Part shown: positions 11,643 to 23,080 of the stretch, in pieces
How positions within the stretch are numbered: position 1 is the stretch's first letter
Layout: every line of letters starts with the position of its first letter
NCBI GenBank assembly: GCA_018398575.1
Contig: JAGTXZ010000014.1
Coordinates: forward strand, 1,364,001 to 1,428,000
DNA: 64,000 bases
DNA from: Ampelomyces quisqualis
Taxonomy: Eukaryota; Ascomycota; Dothideomycetes; Pleosporales; Phaeosphaeriaceae
Direction of reading: 5' to 3'
The notes under the pieces: generated by a model
Seen by the model: the letters and a program-made list of their open reading frames with translations, nothing else
The model's database searches: none
What the model was told of the DNA's origin: nothing
Translations under genes and position numbers: made by a program

Positions 11643-12435
11643 CACCACCACCACCCTGCTTCCCCGCCCCCTGGCAGATCAACTGTTTTGCACGCCCTTC
11701 TGCAACATCCACCTTCACCAAGAATACTCGCACACGAAACTCCTAATGTCGGCTCAAGCAGCCAACTCTCAGCTTGCTTCACACCACGTGAAGCAGAAGC
11801 GAGCAGCAACTCCATATCTGCCTCCAGAAATGCACCTCATGTTGCGTATTTCAGATCAAGGTATTGACATCGTCGATAGTTTGGCAGATCGATGGAGTGA
11901 AGACGTACTCGGTTTACTTGATGCGCGGCGTTCTCTCTCCGCAAAGCAGCGCTTACCGTTGTTTCCATCCATGGCCATGGGCCACAAGCTCTCAGCAGCG
12001 GTGTTGAAAAGTTTTACACACGATTGGCGGGCACAGGAACGCTACCTGGACCATGTTGAAGGAGATGTAAGAGATGTTTGACTGGAGAGAGCGGAGCTCT
12101 TAGCTCACTTCGGCTTCGGACAGGTGTTGGACTATGAAGTGTGAAACCTGAATGGGCCTGCTCTAGCAAGTACGATCGCGCAGTATCTTGTCAAAGGCGG
12201 CACTTGCCCACTGGACTGGTCGGATAACCAAGATTCTAAGCAGGACGACATCACTAGGTTGAGGACGATGAAGCAGATACAATACGTCCAGAATGTTTAT
12301 GTTCAAGGCCAAGCTCAGCAACGTCACAATGGCGTACTTGCAAAGTTGTCGCAGGATACATTGAAGTGATGGCATTTTCTCGCTAAGTTCAAATTGTAGG
12401 AATCAGCTACCACTAGACGGCACCATCATCCGGCT
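11643..12435. other. Intergenic, no supported gene
   Basis: This lies between the inverted-repeat element and the 3' end of the tyrosinase gene. An open frame of 111 codons (11746..12081) is present but has no recognisable features. Confidence 0.4.
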
Positions 12436-13662
12436 CTAGTAGTTGTACTTGTAGCACAAAGTGGTGCTAGCAGTATCAAGGATATCCCTGACGCGGACAG
12501 TCGGGCGGATATCGTACACGTTAACTGTGGTGTCGAGAGTGAGCCTGTTGCCAGCGGCATCAGTTCCATCGACATTGTTGACGCGAGCAGAATTGGCGTT
12601 CTGCCAGATGCGGAAGTTGCGGTCAATGAAAGCGTGGTGCAGCCAAAAGACGGGGTCGGCGGGCGACGCCCAGGTGTCTTGCATAACAGCACCAATACCG
12701 TTGTGGCCCCAGGCGTGCGCACTGCCCTCAGAGCAACTATTCATGTTGGCGTATGACTGTTGGTTGTTGCAGCCGTTGACCATCTGCGAGTTGGTGTTGA
12801 TGGTCTTGGAGTCGTCGTTGTTACGGGCGAGGCAATGGAGTTCATTTCTGTTACCAGGTCCAACATTGATGGCCAAGTTGGCGAATTGCTAAAGACGTTG
12901 TCAGCGGCGGTACCAGCGCGCACCAGCCGGATTACTTACGCCATTGGTGATACAGTTGCCGCCTGCGTTGACTCCACCGAACCACTGGTCGGAGAAGATG
13001 GAGGAGTCGGCAAACCTTCCAGAGTACCGTGTCTCGTCCCACCAAGGCAGAGCACGATCGAAGCCGCACTCGCTGCGCAGTACGTCCTCAAACGTGAACA
13101 GGTAGTACCTGTGCCACAAAAGGAACTTGGAGTTTCCGTGGACGTTGGGGGTCAGCGTCTGGTGGAGAGCAACGAAGTCCTCGTAGCGGCTTTTGGCCTG
13201 GCTGAATTGGCCAGAGGGCGCCTTGGTCATCAAGCATCTGATCGCGCTGACAAAAGCCTGGCGGTCACTGTTGCTGTACGAGTCCCATTCTTGGCGCACG
13301 CGAGGGTTGGAACAGGTCGCCTTAGCACTCACGGTGTCATCGACCGCGGGCGTGTTGAACGAGGATTCTTCCTTCTTTCCTGCAGCTTGACCCTGAGGCT
13401 TTCCGAAGAGGTTCCCGAGCAGGCCACCCTGCTTCTTGTCGGTGAGAACCTCAAGCGTGTTAATGATACCGCCGATGATCTCGCTGGGCTTGGGAAATTT
13501 TCCACCAAGAATGTCGTCGAATGATAGAAGGGAGGCGAATTTCTTTGTATCGTAGCGGGTGAGGGGGAGAGCAGGCGCCAGGGGAGTCGCAGGGGTAATT
13601 TGAGGAAGAGCGTTGACGCCGACCGCGAGAGCCAAAGTGGCTGAGAAGTAAGACGTCCTCAT
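12436..13662 (-). CDS. Secreted tyrosinase-like copper oxidase
   Basis: A 391-residue protein from exons 12940..13662 and 12436..12888. The 51-bp intron has a GTAAGT donor and an in-frame TAG acceptor. Signal peptide MRTSYFSATLALAVGVNALP. Copper A ligands are likely H167 (VALHQ), H175 and H184 (FLLWHRYYLFTFE). Copper B ligands are H299 and H303 (HAWGH) and H326 (DPVFWLHHAFIDR). Type-3 copper tyrosinases oxidise phenols to quinones, as in melanin and other pigment chemistry. The protein is short and secreted, and lacks the long C-terminal shield of classical intracellular tyrosinases, so it belongs with the short secreted fungal group; its substrate is unknown. Confidence 0.93.
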
Positions 13663-15285
13663 GATTAATATTAGGTCCTATTGGTAGAGCGAGCGACAGT
13701 GGTGTGCAAGAGAAAAAGCGAGTGTGAGCAACGAGCGCGCTGTGAAGGAGAATTCAGCAATCGAGGATCCTGCGCGATTTATTTGTACATGCAGAGCATA
13801 CACCAGGACCCGCCAGCGAAACCACGGTCACCTGTCCGTGAACTCTGAATACGAGGCGGCCTGCCGGGAACAACACATGTTCGGTCCAGCGTAATTTCAG
13901 CTTACCCTTCTGCCACATGGTATTGGCTGGCCGCAAGCTTTCCGATGCTTGTTTTGCCATTGACGGATTGATAGGGGGCGTCTCAACCCCCATCCAGCTG
14001 GCGCGTCTTTTCCCGGCAACGAGCTGCCTCGTAGGGCATAAAACGTGTCAAGCACTGGCAAGGGGTTGGCTGACGCGCCTAGGATGTTTTGGTGTTTTGG
14101 ACCGCTTGTCGTTCTTCCAAGTGGATTTCATGCCGAGCGCCTGGAATGAGGGAGGAAGGTGGTTGGCTGGCGCATCGTGTTTCTTTCGTGTTCCTGAAAT
14201 AGATGGCTGATCCCCAGGTTACCGGACCGGTACCTGGAGAGTAGGAGAGTAGCGCCTGCTAGTCCGCTGCCTGACACACGACTTTTCTCTTGAACAATCC
14301 ATGCAATGCTGCACGTCAGCGTCATCTGCCGTCAATGGCTTCAACAACTGCGTGAACGTTGCCAGCCACAAAGAATACGAGGATGGGGTTACAGGAGACA
14401 GAGCGGGGTTGACAGTGGATGGGCGGAAACGACGAACATGTCAGGAAGATCTGCATGCTTGATCCTACATCGGGCAAAAGCGGCCAAGGCAAAAGCTATC
14501 GCGCGTTTCGATTTACATACGGATACATAGTGCAGTCTTCAGCCCGTGTCACACTGACCGAGAGACTACTCCCAACAATGTCGAATCCCCCACTCACAAA
14601 CTCTAAAGGCGGTGGTGGGGACTCGGGAGATTGCGCTGCACAAAAGTACCACAAGGAGAAGGAGGTACAGCTGGAATGGCTCCCAAGCCACGGATGAGTT
14701 GTTCCCACGCCACGTTACCGCATAGACGACTTTTGGTCGGGACACTGAGCACCTCCATCACCGTGACCTGTTTGTCATGACGACCGAGATCTGAAAAGGC
14801 AATGTTCGAGCTTGCACAACTATTGTTTCGCCAACCAGGAGAAGATGGACAAGCCTCAAAGCTACCAGGCTGCCAGTGAACAGCTGACACGACGGCTCGG
14901 GAGCTACCCAGCGCTACGCGTACTTGGACTACTCCCTCACCACCATCGCCAAAGCCCCTATCTTGTGGCTCATGCCAATGTCAACTACGCACAGAAATCA
15001 ATCCGCAATGTTGGTCAATGAAATGTCGACGATTATGCACAAGTACCAGTACACAGCGGGCATCTGTGCGCGGAGAGACATGTTTGCGGGGCTTGGCTCT
15101 CGGGCTTGCTTGTGTCTGCACCAGTTTCGAAATAGCAGAAGACGAAGAAGAAATGTAGAGACGGGCGTAAAGCTCTGATATGGGTGATGGTGGTCAATGT
15201 AAGTAGTGCTTACCGGTACGAGACTGCTGGCTTGGCCCCTGAGCGCGGGGTAAATATTGTGCCTCATCGACATTTCCTCAACACC
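13663..15285. other. Intergenic, no supported gene
   Basis: About 1.6 kb between the tyrosinase start and the 3' end of the MFS gene. Several short open frames occur on both strands (for example 14578..14697, 39 codons) but none shows splice-supported extension, domains or biased composition. It probably holds the tyrosinase promoter. Confidence 0.4.
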
Positions 15286-16921
15286 TTACCGCTTTCCCTT
15301 CCCTCCAATGATCCCAATGCCTCGAATAAAGAGCAATACAACTACTGTCGAAGCGAGGCTTATGCCAAGATTGAACCATGCCGTGCCTCTTATGCCCGCC
15401 TTAAGGGCTGGGTCCCAGTGTTGCCCACCAAAGCCTTGGTTGCCCACGTCGTCCACGCTCAATCCTCTTTTCTTTGCTAAGATGGCGGTTTGGACTGCAG
15501 TTGCGATGGCGAGACCGATGGAACGGCCGACTTGGCCGACTGCGGTGATGAGAGCGCCGCCTAGTGAAGCATCTTCCGGTGGAAGCGTCTTTGCGACAAA
15601 TAGGGTGAGAAGCGGGAAGATGGTGTCTGCACCGCACACACTCAGCACCATGGCGGGAAAACCATAGGCCCAGTAGGTTGTGTTTTCGGGGATCGGGATC
15701 GCGAAGAGTAGAGACGACAAGCTAACACAAATCGTGCTGAAGGTGAGGATGTAGTCTCCTCGAACAGAGGACATGATGTGACCAGTGACCAATGCAACCA
15801 GAATCCCCGTAGCTCCTGTTGGGACGAATCGAAGCGTTGTCTGGATGACCGACAGACCTTGGTAGTCTTGGAACCAGTACGTCGCTAGGATGAGGTAGTT
15901 GTTGAACGATGAAAAGAATAGCGCCATAACCACGTTTGCCCATGCGAATTTCCGGTTCTTGAACATGGACATCTTCATCAAAGGACGCTTTTGCGTCTTG
16001 GTCTCGAGGTAGTGTTGCCAGAAGCCGAACGCACCGACGAGGATCAAGGACACGACAATAAGCGTAGGTACCCAAGGCGTGCTCCAGCCCACTACGTTTC
16101 CTTCCGACAGTCCGAAGAGCATGACGATCAGACCGACCGTGATGAGCGTGCCGCCAATCCAGTCAACCGTGTTGCGCATACTCGGTTCTTCTGCTATTGG
16201 CGGCAGTGGTATGACAAAGTATCCTGCAGTCGTCGCAAATGCTGCAACTATGCCAAAGATCCAGAAGACCCATTTCCAGTCGAGATACTCGCTAACAACA
16301 CCACTCTCTCATGTCGTCAGTGTCGCGTGATACAAATGATCGGGCTGACTCACGAATATGTTTCCCATAACACCTCCCAACGGCGCACCAGCTCCAAAAC
16401 AGCCAAAAGCCACATCTTTGGCTTTGCCTGGAGGGAATGTTGTCCCGAGGATGCCCAACGCAGTCGGCGCCATAGCTGCTGCTGCAAGACCGTTCAAACC
16501 CCTCACGATGTCAAAGCCAATCTCGTTGGGTACGAAAGGCGTTACGATGGCCATGATTGTGAAGCATACTGAGCCCCACAAGAAGATCAATCGTCTTCCA
16601 TATATGTCGGCCAGTCGACCCCAAAGAAGCTGTCCCAACGTTAGTGGAGGAAAGCATTTCAGATGGCTCACACGTACCAAGAAGCAGCCGAAAGTAAGAT
16701 TGTATGCTGATACAATCCACTGTTGTCGACTGGAGGGGATATCCAGCGCTTCGCCAATGGTGGGGAGCGTGATGACTGACGCCTGGACATTGAATGTCTA
16801 CCAATATGAATTAACCTTTCAAGACCTACATACTCACTGCATTACACAATCGTACACTGAGAAACGGCGCAGCAGCAACCGTCGCAACAAGCGCCACAGT
16901 CCGTGCCTTTGAAAACGCCAT
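15286..16921 (-). CDS. MFS drug:H+ antiporter-like transporter
   Basis: A 493-residue membrane protein from four exons: 16838..16921, 16678..16797, 16354..16629 and 15286..16287, with introns of 40, 48 and 66 bp that all preserve frame. MFS motif A is seen in GRLADIYGRRLIF and the antiporter motif C in GAGAPLGGVMGN. The many hydrophobic helices in the second half suggest a 12-14-helix protein of the DHA drug-antiporter type. It would export a small toxic compound or metabolite using the proton gradient at the plasma membrane. It sits near the tyrosinase, but nothing ties them functionally. The 40-bp first intron is unusually short, so the first exon (28 codons) is the least certain part. Confidence 0.85.
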
Positions 16922-17267
16922 CTTTTCCCCACGGGGCCATCGAGAGTGGCCGCCGAGTGCGGGAAACTGCATGGTTTTCAACGTTGGAGCTGCTGCCGGC
17001 CGACGGAAGAATTACCAATCGGGCACTGAGCGGCTTGCCGCGACGGATAAAGCTTTATCCTGGGCGAGCTCTTGGAGTGGCGCAATTCTGCGCATCAGCA
17101 CAGTAAGAAACATGAGATTTAATCATCTAAACAGCAGAACTCTAGATTATAGTCTGATGCATTGCCTCGTAGAGATTGGCTGTGTCATGCGTTTGCAGCT
17201 TCAGGGTCATGCACAAGCAGGTACTGCGCGATCCATTACGACACCTTCTCTCCCACTCTATTTTCTC
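16922..17267. other. Intergenic between MFS start and DMT transporter end
   Basis: No gene is seen. It would contain the MFS promoter and the 3' region of the next gene. Confidence 0.4.
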
Positions 17268-18918
17268 CTACCGTCCCTCCAACTTTAACCGTTCTCTAGT
17301 CCTCCCCTCGTCTCGTCTCGCCACGAGGAACCACACGCTGCTAATCCAGCACAAAATGATGCCCACCCAACTCGGCGCGGGAATCTTGCCCAAATGAATC
17401 ATAGCCAACTGAAAGGCGGTGCGCGGCACGGCAACAAACGTGGTGCTCAAGGGACTCGTGGCCTTGACCATGAGTAAGGTGCCGGCGAAGACGGCCCACG
17501 AGCCCATGCCGCCAAAGAGCATCATGGCCCAAAAGAAGGGGACGTCGAGGAAGGGTATGTTGTGGTATATGTGGGCGAGGTCGCCGAAGAAGAGGACGAC
17601 GGGGGTGAGAATGAGGAGGGTGAGGAGCGAGGTGTAGTGCAGGGTGCGGTAAAAGGCGCGGGTTTCTTCGCGATTGGCCACATGGTCGGTGGAGGCGGGG
17701 TAGGCGGCAAGCACGTCGCCTTGCGGGCCGAGGCCGGCGAGGATGATGCGGTAGGTGCGGAGGAGGAGGATGGGGTAGAGGGCGACGAAGAAGGAGGACA
17801 AGACGCCGGCGACAATGGATTCCCAGGTGACGCGGACGTTGGAGCGGATGGTGGCAAAGAGGAGGTTGAGGGTTGCGACGAGGGCGGCGGAGAGACTGGA
17901 GCCGGACAGGTTCTCGTTGTTGAGGATGCACGAGAGGACGATGGCGAGGGGGGTGATGCCGATGCGGGCGAGCTGGTAGGTGGGGAGGGGCGCGTAGCTG
18001 GGGCACGTTAGCTGGAGCTCTGGTGGCGGGCGGGAGGCGGGAGGCGGGCGAGACGTGCGCGAAGGAGAAGTTGCTGAGCAGGACGCGGAGCACAAAGACC
18101 AGGGCCAGCGGCAGCACGTGGCGGGCGACGTGGACGTCGAACTCGAACAGGCCGCCGCCGGCAATGCCGCCGGCGCCGTGCGACAGCGACAGCGTCCTGG
18201 TGGCGGCGGGCGCGACGGGCAGGGACGGGGCGACGGCGGCGGCGAGGCCCAGCCAGCGCAACGGGCGGGCGAGGGCGCGGGTGAGGGTCGAGACGGCGAC
18301 GAGCAGGGCGTGGGCAATGGCGAGCTGCGCGTAGGTGCAGGCGAGCGGGAAGGGGAACTTGTAGACGCCCGTGAGCATGGTGAAGCGGTTCATCAGCAGC
18401 AGGCCGAAGCTGCAGCCGCCCAGCCAGAAGACGAGCAGGCCGACCCACAGCTGCCAGCCGGCCCACGTGCTGAAGAGGAAGTAGCCCAGCCCGCCGGGGC
18501 TCCGGATGCCTCTCTTCGCACGCCCGCCGCGGCCCACCAGCGGCCGGATGCTGCCGGCGGGCTCGTAGTCGTCGTCATCGTCGTCGTCGCCGTCGCCGTC
18601 GTCGTCGCTCGGCACGGCGCTGCGGCTGCGGGGGTACGGGCTGGTGCTGCGGCTGCCGCTGTGGCTGCCCAGGTCGATGAGCGCCACGGGGGGCTGCAGC
18701 TCCGACTGCGACGTGTGCGTCGAGTGGCTCCGGCGGCCCTCCATCGGCGCCTGCCGCTCGACGTCGGACGAGTCGGCGTCGTCAATCGAGCTCGCGCTGT
18801 TGTGGCGGCGGCGGCGGTCGGGGCGCGGCTGCACAGCCGAGCGCGAGAGGCTGCTGAGCAAGTCGAGCGGCTTGCGGAACGTCTTGTGCGAGCTGCGGGT
18901 GAGGCGCGCCGAGTTCAT
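17268..18918 (-). CDS. DMT/SLC35-like (nucleotide-sugar or triose-phosphate type) transporter
   Basis: A 529-residue protein from exons 18059..18918 and 17268..17997. The frames join only if the 61-bp intron uses a GC donor (gcacgt) with a CTAAC branch and CAG acceptor. This yields LSNFSFAYAPLPTYQLARIG, a helix typical of this transporter group. The N-terminal 140 residues are disordered, Ser/Arg-rich, with an Asp run (DDDGDGDDDDDDDYEP). After that come about ten hydrophobic helices. The family exchanges nucleotide sugars or phosphorylated metabolites across Golgi, ER or plastid-type membranes; here a Golgi/ER role is likely and the substrate unknown. The gene is extremely GC-rich, which creates long meaningless open frames on both strands. 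Confidence 0.8.
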
Positions 18919-19154
18919 GCTGGGCGCGGCATTGTGGGGGGAAGTCGCTGAAGTGCCAGGTCACAAGTGTGCCGTAGAGATGGGAGAGGAGGAGGCGAGC
19001 TGGGTGGTGTCCGGTCCCGACTCGGCCCGGGATCTGAGCCACCCAATGACAGCTGTTGTGGCGGTGCGTGGCGGTGCGTGGCGGTGCAGAGATCGCCGTG
19101 TCACGTGATTCCAACTCAGCTTGCCGAGAATCTACCGACGCGCTTGTTCTTTTT

Positions 19155-20585
19155 CTACGCCGCACGGGGAACTGTAACCTCAACAGGTGTGCTTTCCTTC
19201 GTCTCGGCCAGGTCCAATGGCTCTGGCTCCTCAACATCATACTCTGGAGGAGCCAACAAGACAGGGCTGATGATCTGGCCCATCGAGTCTACCTTTGGTC
19301 GAAGCTCAGGGTAATCGTCTTTGTATGACTTGGCCTGCTCCATGTAGTTATCGAGGTCCAAGTACTTGGGGTCGAGAACCGTCTCCATGCTCCACTGTTG
19401 CACTTGCAGTTCCGCTGCCAACGCATGCTTTTCAGCTTTGCTTAGATCCTCGACCGGCTTCTTGTGCAACTTTGCAAGCTGGCCGGGAACATCTACATAA
19501 GCCATGGGCTCTCCCTCGATAGCACCGTCTGTCGAGGGACGCTGCGATGCCTCGGTTGCTTGTCCACTCCACTGGTCATCATTGATCGCATGCCATCCAG
19601 ATGATCGTCCACCGACAACCTTCCACTGGTGGTTTTCGATCGGATACCATTTCGTTCCAGTGAGAATGCCCGTGCTGTACTTGGAAAGTCTATTGGCAAG
19701 CATCCGACCTTCTTTGGGTAGATTGTATGCGCTGCGGTATACCGATCGCATACCAGGCGGTACCATGAGCTCCTCGAGCTCGGCGAGGTCTTCGTCTTCA
19801 TCTCCCTCTTCATCTTGGTCTTTGCCGTCGTATTCCTCCTCGCCTTCATATTCTTCCTCGCCTTCATTTTCTTCCTCGCCTTCATTTTCTTCCTCGCCTT
19901 TATTTTCTTCCTTGCCTTTATTTTCTTCCTTGCCTTTATTTTCTTCCTCACCTTTATTTTCTTCCTTGCCTTTATTTTCTTCCTTACCTTTATTTTCTTC
20001 CTTGCCTTTATTTTCTTCCTTGCCTTTATTTTCTTCCTTGCCTTTATTTTCTTCTTCGCCTTTATTTTCTTTCTTGCCTTTATTTTCTTCTTTGCCTTTA
20101 TTTTCTTCCTCGCCTTTATTTTCTTCCTCGCCTTTATTTTCTTCCTCGCCTTCATTTTCTTCCTTGCCTTTATTTTCTTTCTTGCCTTCATTTTCTTCCT
20201 TGCCTTTATTTTCTTCCTCGCCTTTATTTTCTTCCTCGCCTTTATTTTCTTCCTCGCCTTCATTTTCTTCCTCGCCTTCATTTTCTTCCTCGCCTTCATT
20301 TTCTTCCTCGCCTTCATTTTCTTCCTCCTCCTCATCTTCGCCGTTGTCTTCGTCCTCGCCTTCATGTTTCAGCTCTTGTGGTTTGGAAGCAGCCAACGCA
20401 TACTCGCGCAGTGGTACTTTGGCAGACATACCGATGTCTGATTCTGCACGATCCATTGCTTGCGCAGGATTGACTTTCGAAACCGACTCTTCCATCATCT
20501 GAAAACTGCCTGCAGTTGAGGTCGACGGTAGTGGACGAAAGATCGAGTCGTCGAGCGCTGGAGTTGAGGTAGCAGAATTTTCCAT
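19155..20585 (-). CDS. Acidic repeat protein (ENKGEE/ENEGEE hexapeptides)
   Basis: A single-exon protein of 476 residues, not recognised. It has a low-complexity N-terminus (about 87 residues ending in an acidic run), about 28 hexapeptide repeats of the form EN[K/E]G[E/K][E/K], and a C-terminal region of about 215 residues with normal composition. The latter contains KWYPIENHQWKVVGGRSSGW and a Leu/Lys-rich helical stretch, and may be the folded part. The repeats are highly charged and would be disordered or form a single alpha-helix. It shares a 532-bp divergent promoter with the gene at 21118. Repeat number probably varies between strains. Confidence 0.7.
   Translation of the reverse strand: MENSATSTPALDDSIFRPLPSTSTAGSFQMMEESVSKVNPAQAMDRAESDIGMSAKVPLREYALAASKPQELKHEGEDEDNGEDEEEEENEGEEENEGEEENEGEEENEGEEENKGEEENKGEEENKGKEENEGKKENKGKEENEGEEENKGEEENKGEEENKGKEENKGKKENKGEEENKGKEENKGKEENKGKEENKGKEENKGKEENKGEEENKGKEENKGKEENKGEEENEGEEENEGEEEYEGEEEYDGKDQDEEGDEDEDLAELEELMVPPGMRSVYRSAYNLPKEGRMLANRLSKYSTGILTGTKWYPIENHQWKVVGGRSSGWHAINDDQWSGQATEASQRPSTDGAIEGEPMAYVDVPGQLAKLHKKPVEDLSKAEKHALAAELQVQQWSMETVLDPKYLDLDNYMEQAKSYKDDYPELRPKVDSMGQIISPVLLAPPEYDVEEPEPLDLAETKESTPVEVTVPRAA
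19821..20324 (-). repeat. 18-bp coding minisatellite, about 28 units
   Basis: On the plus strand the unit reads TTCTTCCTCGCCTTTATT with variants. It encodes the hexapeptide array of the acidic protein on the minus strand. Unit differences are mostly E/K switches (GAG/AAG), that is single G/A transitions. Because the unit is a multiple of three without stops, other frames stay open too. Confidence 0.9.
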
Positions 20586-21117
20586 GTTGTACGAACGTTT
20601 TGCTCAAATTTGAAAAGGGTCGACAAGCAGTGGGAAGAAGTCAATGATGTAGGATAAGACGTTACTAGATTATGATTGTGTAGCAGTAGTTTTCATTTGA
20701 CAATGATGGCGGGAGCGCGATTTGTGAAAGGACTATGACTTTGCTTAGGAACCCTGTGTAGCTACCTGTCGGCATTCTCGGTTAAGGGATCAGATATTCA
20801 CTCCTCAGTAGCGTGTGGCGCGCGCTGTTGTTTGGGCGCCCACACAGGACTAACCCAGTTGCTGCTTGACACAAGTGAGTGAACGTGACTCTCCATAAGA
20901 GTCAAGTGACCGCAGGGATGGCGCCAGCGCACGTGAGATGTGACACAAATAAATAACCTTCCATTTCTTGCTTTCTCAACACTCCTCGTCTCGTTTACCG
21001 CAACCATCCTGCTCATCCTGTCCTAGCATTTTCGCCCACCACTCTCAACCATCTTACTCCACCCTCATCTCAGCGGCCAACCACCCAAATACCCAATACC
21101 TAGACAGTGTTTGCACA
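20586..21117. other. Divergent promoter region
   Basis: This separates the acidic-repeat gene (minus strand) from the basic-protein gene at 21118 (plus strand). No gene or clear regulatory site was recognised; the part before 21118 is C-rich and CA-rich, as fungal leaders often are. Confidence 0.4.
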
Positions 21118-21756
21118 ATGCCACCAGCTGAAAAGCTTGGGCACTACCTTCCAACATGGAAGTTAACGCGGAAGCAGCGCGAGAACTACAACGTCAAACA
21201 CGTTGAATTGATCATGCGACAACCCGACCGCCCGTGGAAAATGCGACCCAGAAAACTGAAGAAGGCAGGCATCAGAGACCTCTGGTTTGAACAAGACCAA
21301 GACACCATTCTGGTGGGAGGCCGACCAGCAGCTGATTATACTTCGGTACCAGGGCAAGACGGTCGAAATCAGCGCTTGGTCACAGAAAGAGAAGCAAAAG
21401 TGAAGGAAAGTGGGGAGAAGTCACGGGCAAAGGAAGCAGCCCTCACATTAGCCGAGAAGGAGCGAAGTCGTAAGCATTCGAAGACTGCTGCCATTGAGGC
21501 ACTCGAACATGACTCTGCGGAGTTGGAGTCCAAAGACTCTGGGCAGGACAAGGATGGTAATATGGGCCGCAAGGAAGATGACACACTCAGAGAAAGCACC
21601 GCACCGAAGTGGACTGAAAGGTCTAGAAACACCGCTGGTAATGGCAGCCAGTGGCGTGAGTACCTGTCGCGCAAGACTTTACGACCATCACGAAACATTG
21701 CAGCCAACGGATCAGAAGGAGCGATGGCCGAAGCTGGGAATACGGGTACCATATGA
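21118..21756 (+). CDS. Hypothetical basic, charged protein
   Basis: 212 residues in one frame, starting MPPAEKLGHYLPTWKLT in a good context (cacaATGCC). The N-terminal 90 residues are Trp/Arg-rich (KLTRKQRENYN, RPWKMRPRKLKK); the rest is Lys/Glu-rich and likely disordered or coiled coil. No family was recognised. A GTGAGT..CAG intron of 48 bp (21656..21703) could be removed without changing the end. The C-terminus is uncertain: another frame stays coding-like from about 21700 to 21982 and again to 22132, ending EESEEEGDLFHESYKQ..VVPE. This suggests either unrecognised splicing or a frameshift. Confidence 0.5.
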   Translation: MPPAEKLGHYLPTWKLTRKQRENYNVKHVELIMRQPDRPWKMRPRKLKKAGIRDLWFEQDQDTILVGGRPAADYTSVPGQDGRNQRLVTEREAKVKESGEKSRAKEAALTLAEKERSRKHSKTAAIEALEHDSAELESKDSGQDKDGNMGRKEDDTLRESTAPKWTERSRNTAGNGSQWREYLSRKTLRPSRNIAANGSEGAMAEAGNTGTI

Positions 21757-22132
21757 GCCAATGACTTTCGATGATAGGAAGCTGGCACCAAGAGCGGACG
21801 CTGAAATGGAGAGTAGGGAAGTAACCGACGGCCGCGCGACAGACATAACAATGTCTGGACGCCCAGAGCCCAAAGATAAGGTCTACAAAGATACACGAGG
21901 GTTCTTCGCGAATGACTCCGAGTCCCGCACTGCACACGAAATCATGTCGATGGCCGTACCAATCATCACGACGCCTCACTAAGACTGGGGTGAGGTTGGA
22001 GCAGAGCCACCACCTGGGTCATCGCGTGGAAGCAGGCCCAAAGTCGTTGAAGAGTCTGAAGAGGAGGGCGATTTGTTCCACGAGTCGTATAAACAAAGTA
22101 GTCGTCCGGCAAACCAAGTAGTGCCAGAATAA

Positions 22133-23080
22133 TAGTTCACGATCAACCCTCTCGAGCGCCTCTGCGGTACAAAGATTTGTAAAGCAACTCTGCTCTTCAG
22201 ACGCGAGATCCAATGGTGGTCAACTGCATGGCGAGAATAGCGCTTCCTCGAGGTGGGAATTCGGTATAATGAGATTTCGGTGTGTGGGCATGTTCAGTGT
22301 CGAAAGAGATAGAAGTTGTATTGCTCATGTTGTACTATGAAGCAAAGACCGCGGTGCAGTGCAGACATGTTTACAGAAACCTATGCGCGCGTCGAGAAGT
22401 CGCGTCGCGTGGTTACTGTCCCTACCGGTAGCGCGCAATGCAAATGGATGAGATCCGCTCTCCTCAGACTGCTATAGTGGACTTTATTCAACTCTCCCGG
22501 CATCAGTTGACCAAGCAAGTTGCAAAGGCATCTACCTGACTCAGTTGCATTTGCTGCCTCTACCTCACACAGCTGGTGCACCAGATTCGCAGGTGCGGCG
22601 ATTTGACTACAGCTCATGACATGATGAATCTAGCCAGGGTGGAATTGATTCCTCGGCATGTGTCTATATCTAGATACACTCATTTCTTCATCGGAGGCGT
22701 CGTCAATTTTCGATTGTTCTGATTCTATCTCAATGCATACTCTTCTTGTTTCACGAGCTTAAACTTACGATCTGGTGGGCTGTGACCGTAAGGTCTGGTC
22801 CGGCATCTGGACGTCCTCCACAATCCGTTGCTTCGCTAATAAACGTAACTCGCAATGCTCTGTTGTGGCAATCTTTCAGCCCAGTCGTGAGCTCATCCTC
22901 CCAAAAGCCGCACAATATCCTATTGATCCTCCACCATCAACCCTCCAACACGTATTAGCCCCACATTGTCGGCAAATTCTTGTTCGATATCCGGGCGGTC
23001 TTGGTGTATGTCAGATCCTCTCCCAGATACTTGAACCTGTTCTCCCTGTATGAACTCCCGACATTCCCCTGTTCGAGCTG
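22133..23080. other. Intergenic, nothing recognised
   Basis: No supported gene, repeat or regulatory element was seen between the hypothetical gene and the broken gene on the minus strand. Confidence 0.35.

Noticed and set aside
11746..12081. 111-codon plus-strand frame next to the inverted-repeat element
   Set aside because: No domain, signal peptide or splice extension; composition is not clearly coding.
14578..14697. 39-codon frame with a reasonable start context
   Set aside because: Too short, without recognised features or supported exons.
17341..18951. Several other long frames on both strands over the GC-rich transporter
   Set aside because: They result from high GC and few stop codons; only the spliced minus-strand frame gives conserved membrane helices.
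19504..20502. Long plus-strand frames made of FSSSPSFSS or LAFIFFLAFIFF repeats (19504..20502, 19815..20441)
   Set aside because: They are the reverse complement of the 18-bp array that encodes the acidic protein; a repeat of a multiple of three without stops keeps other frames open.
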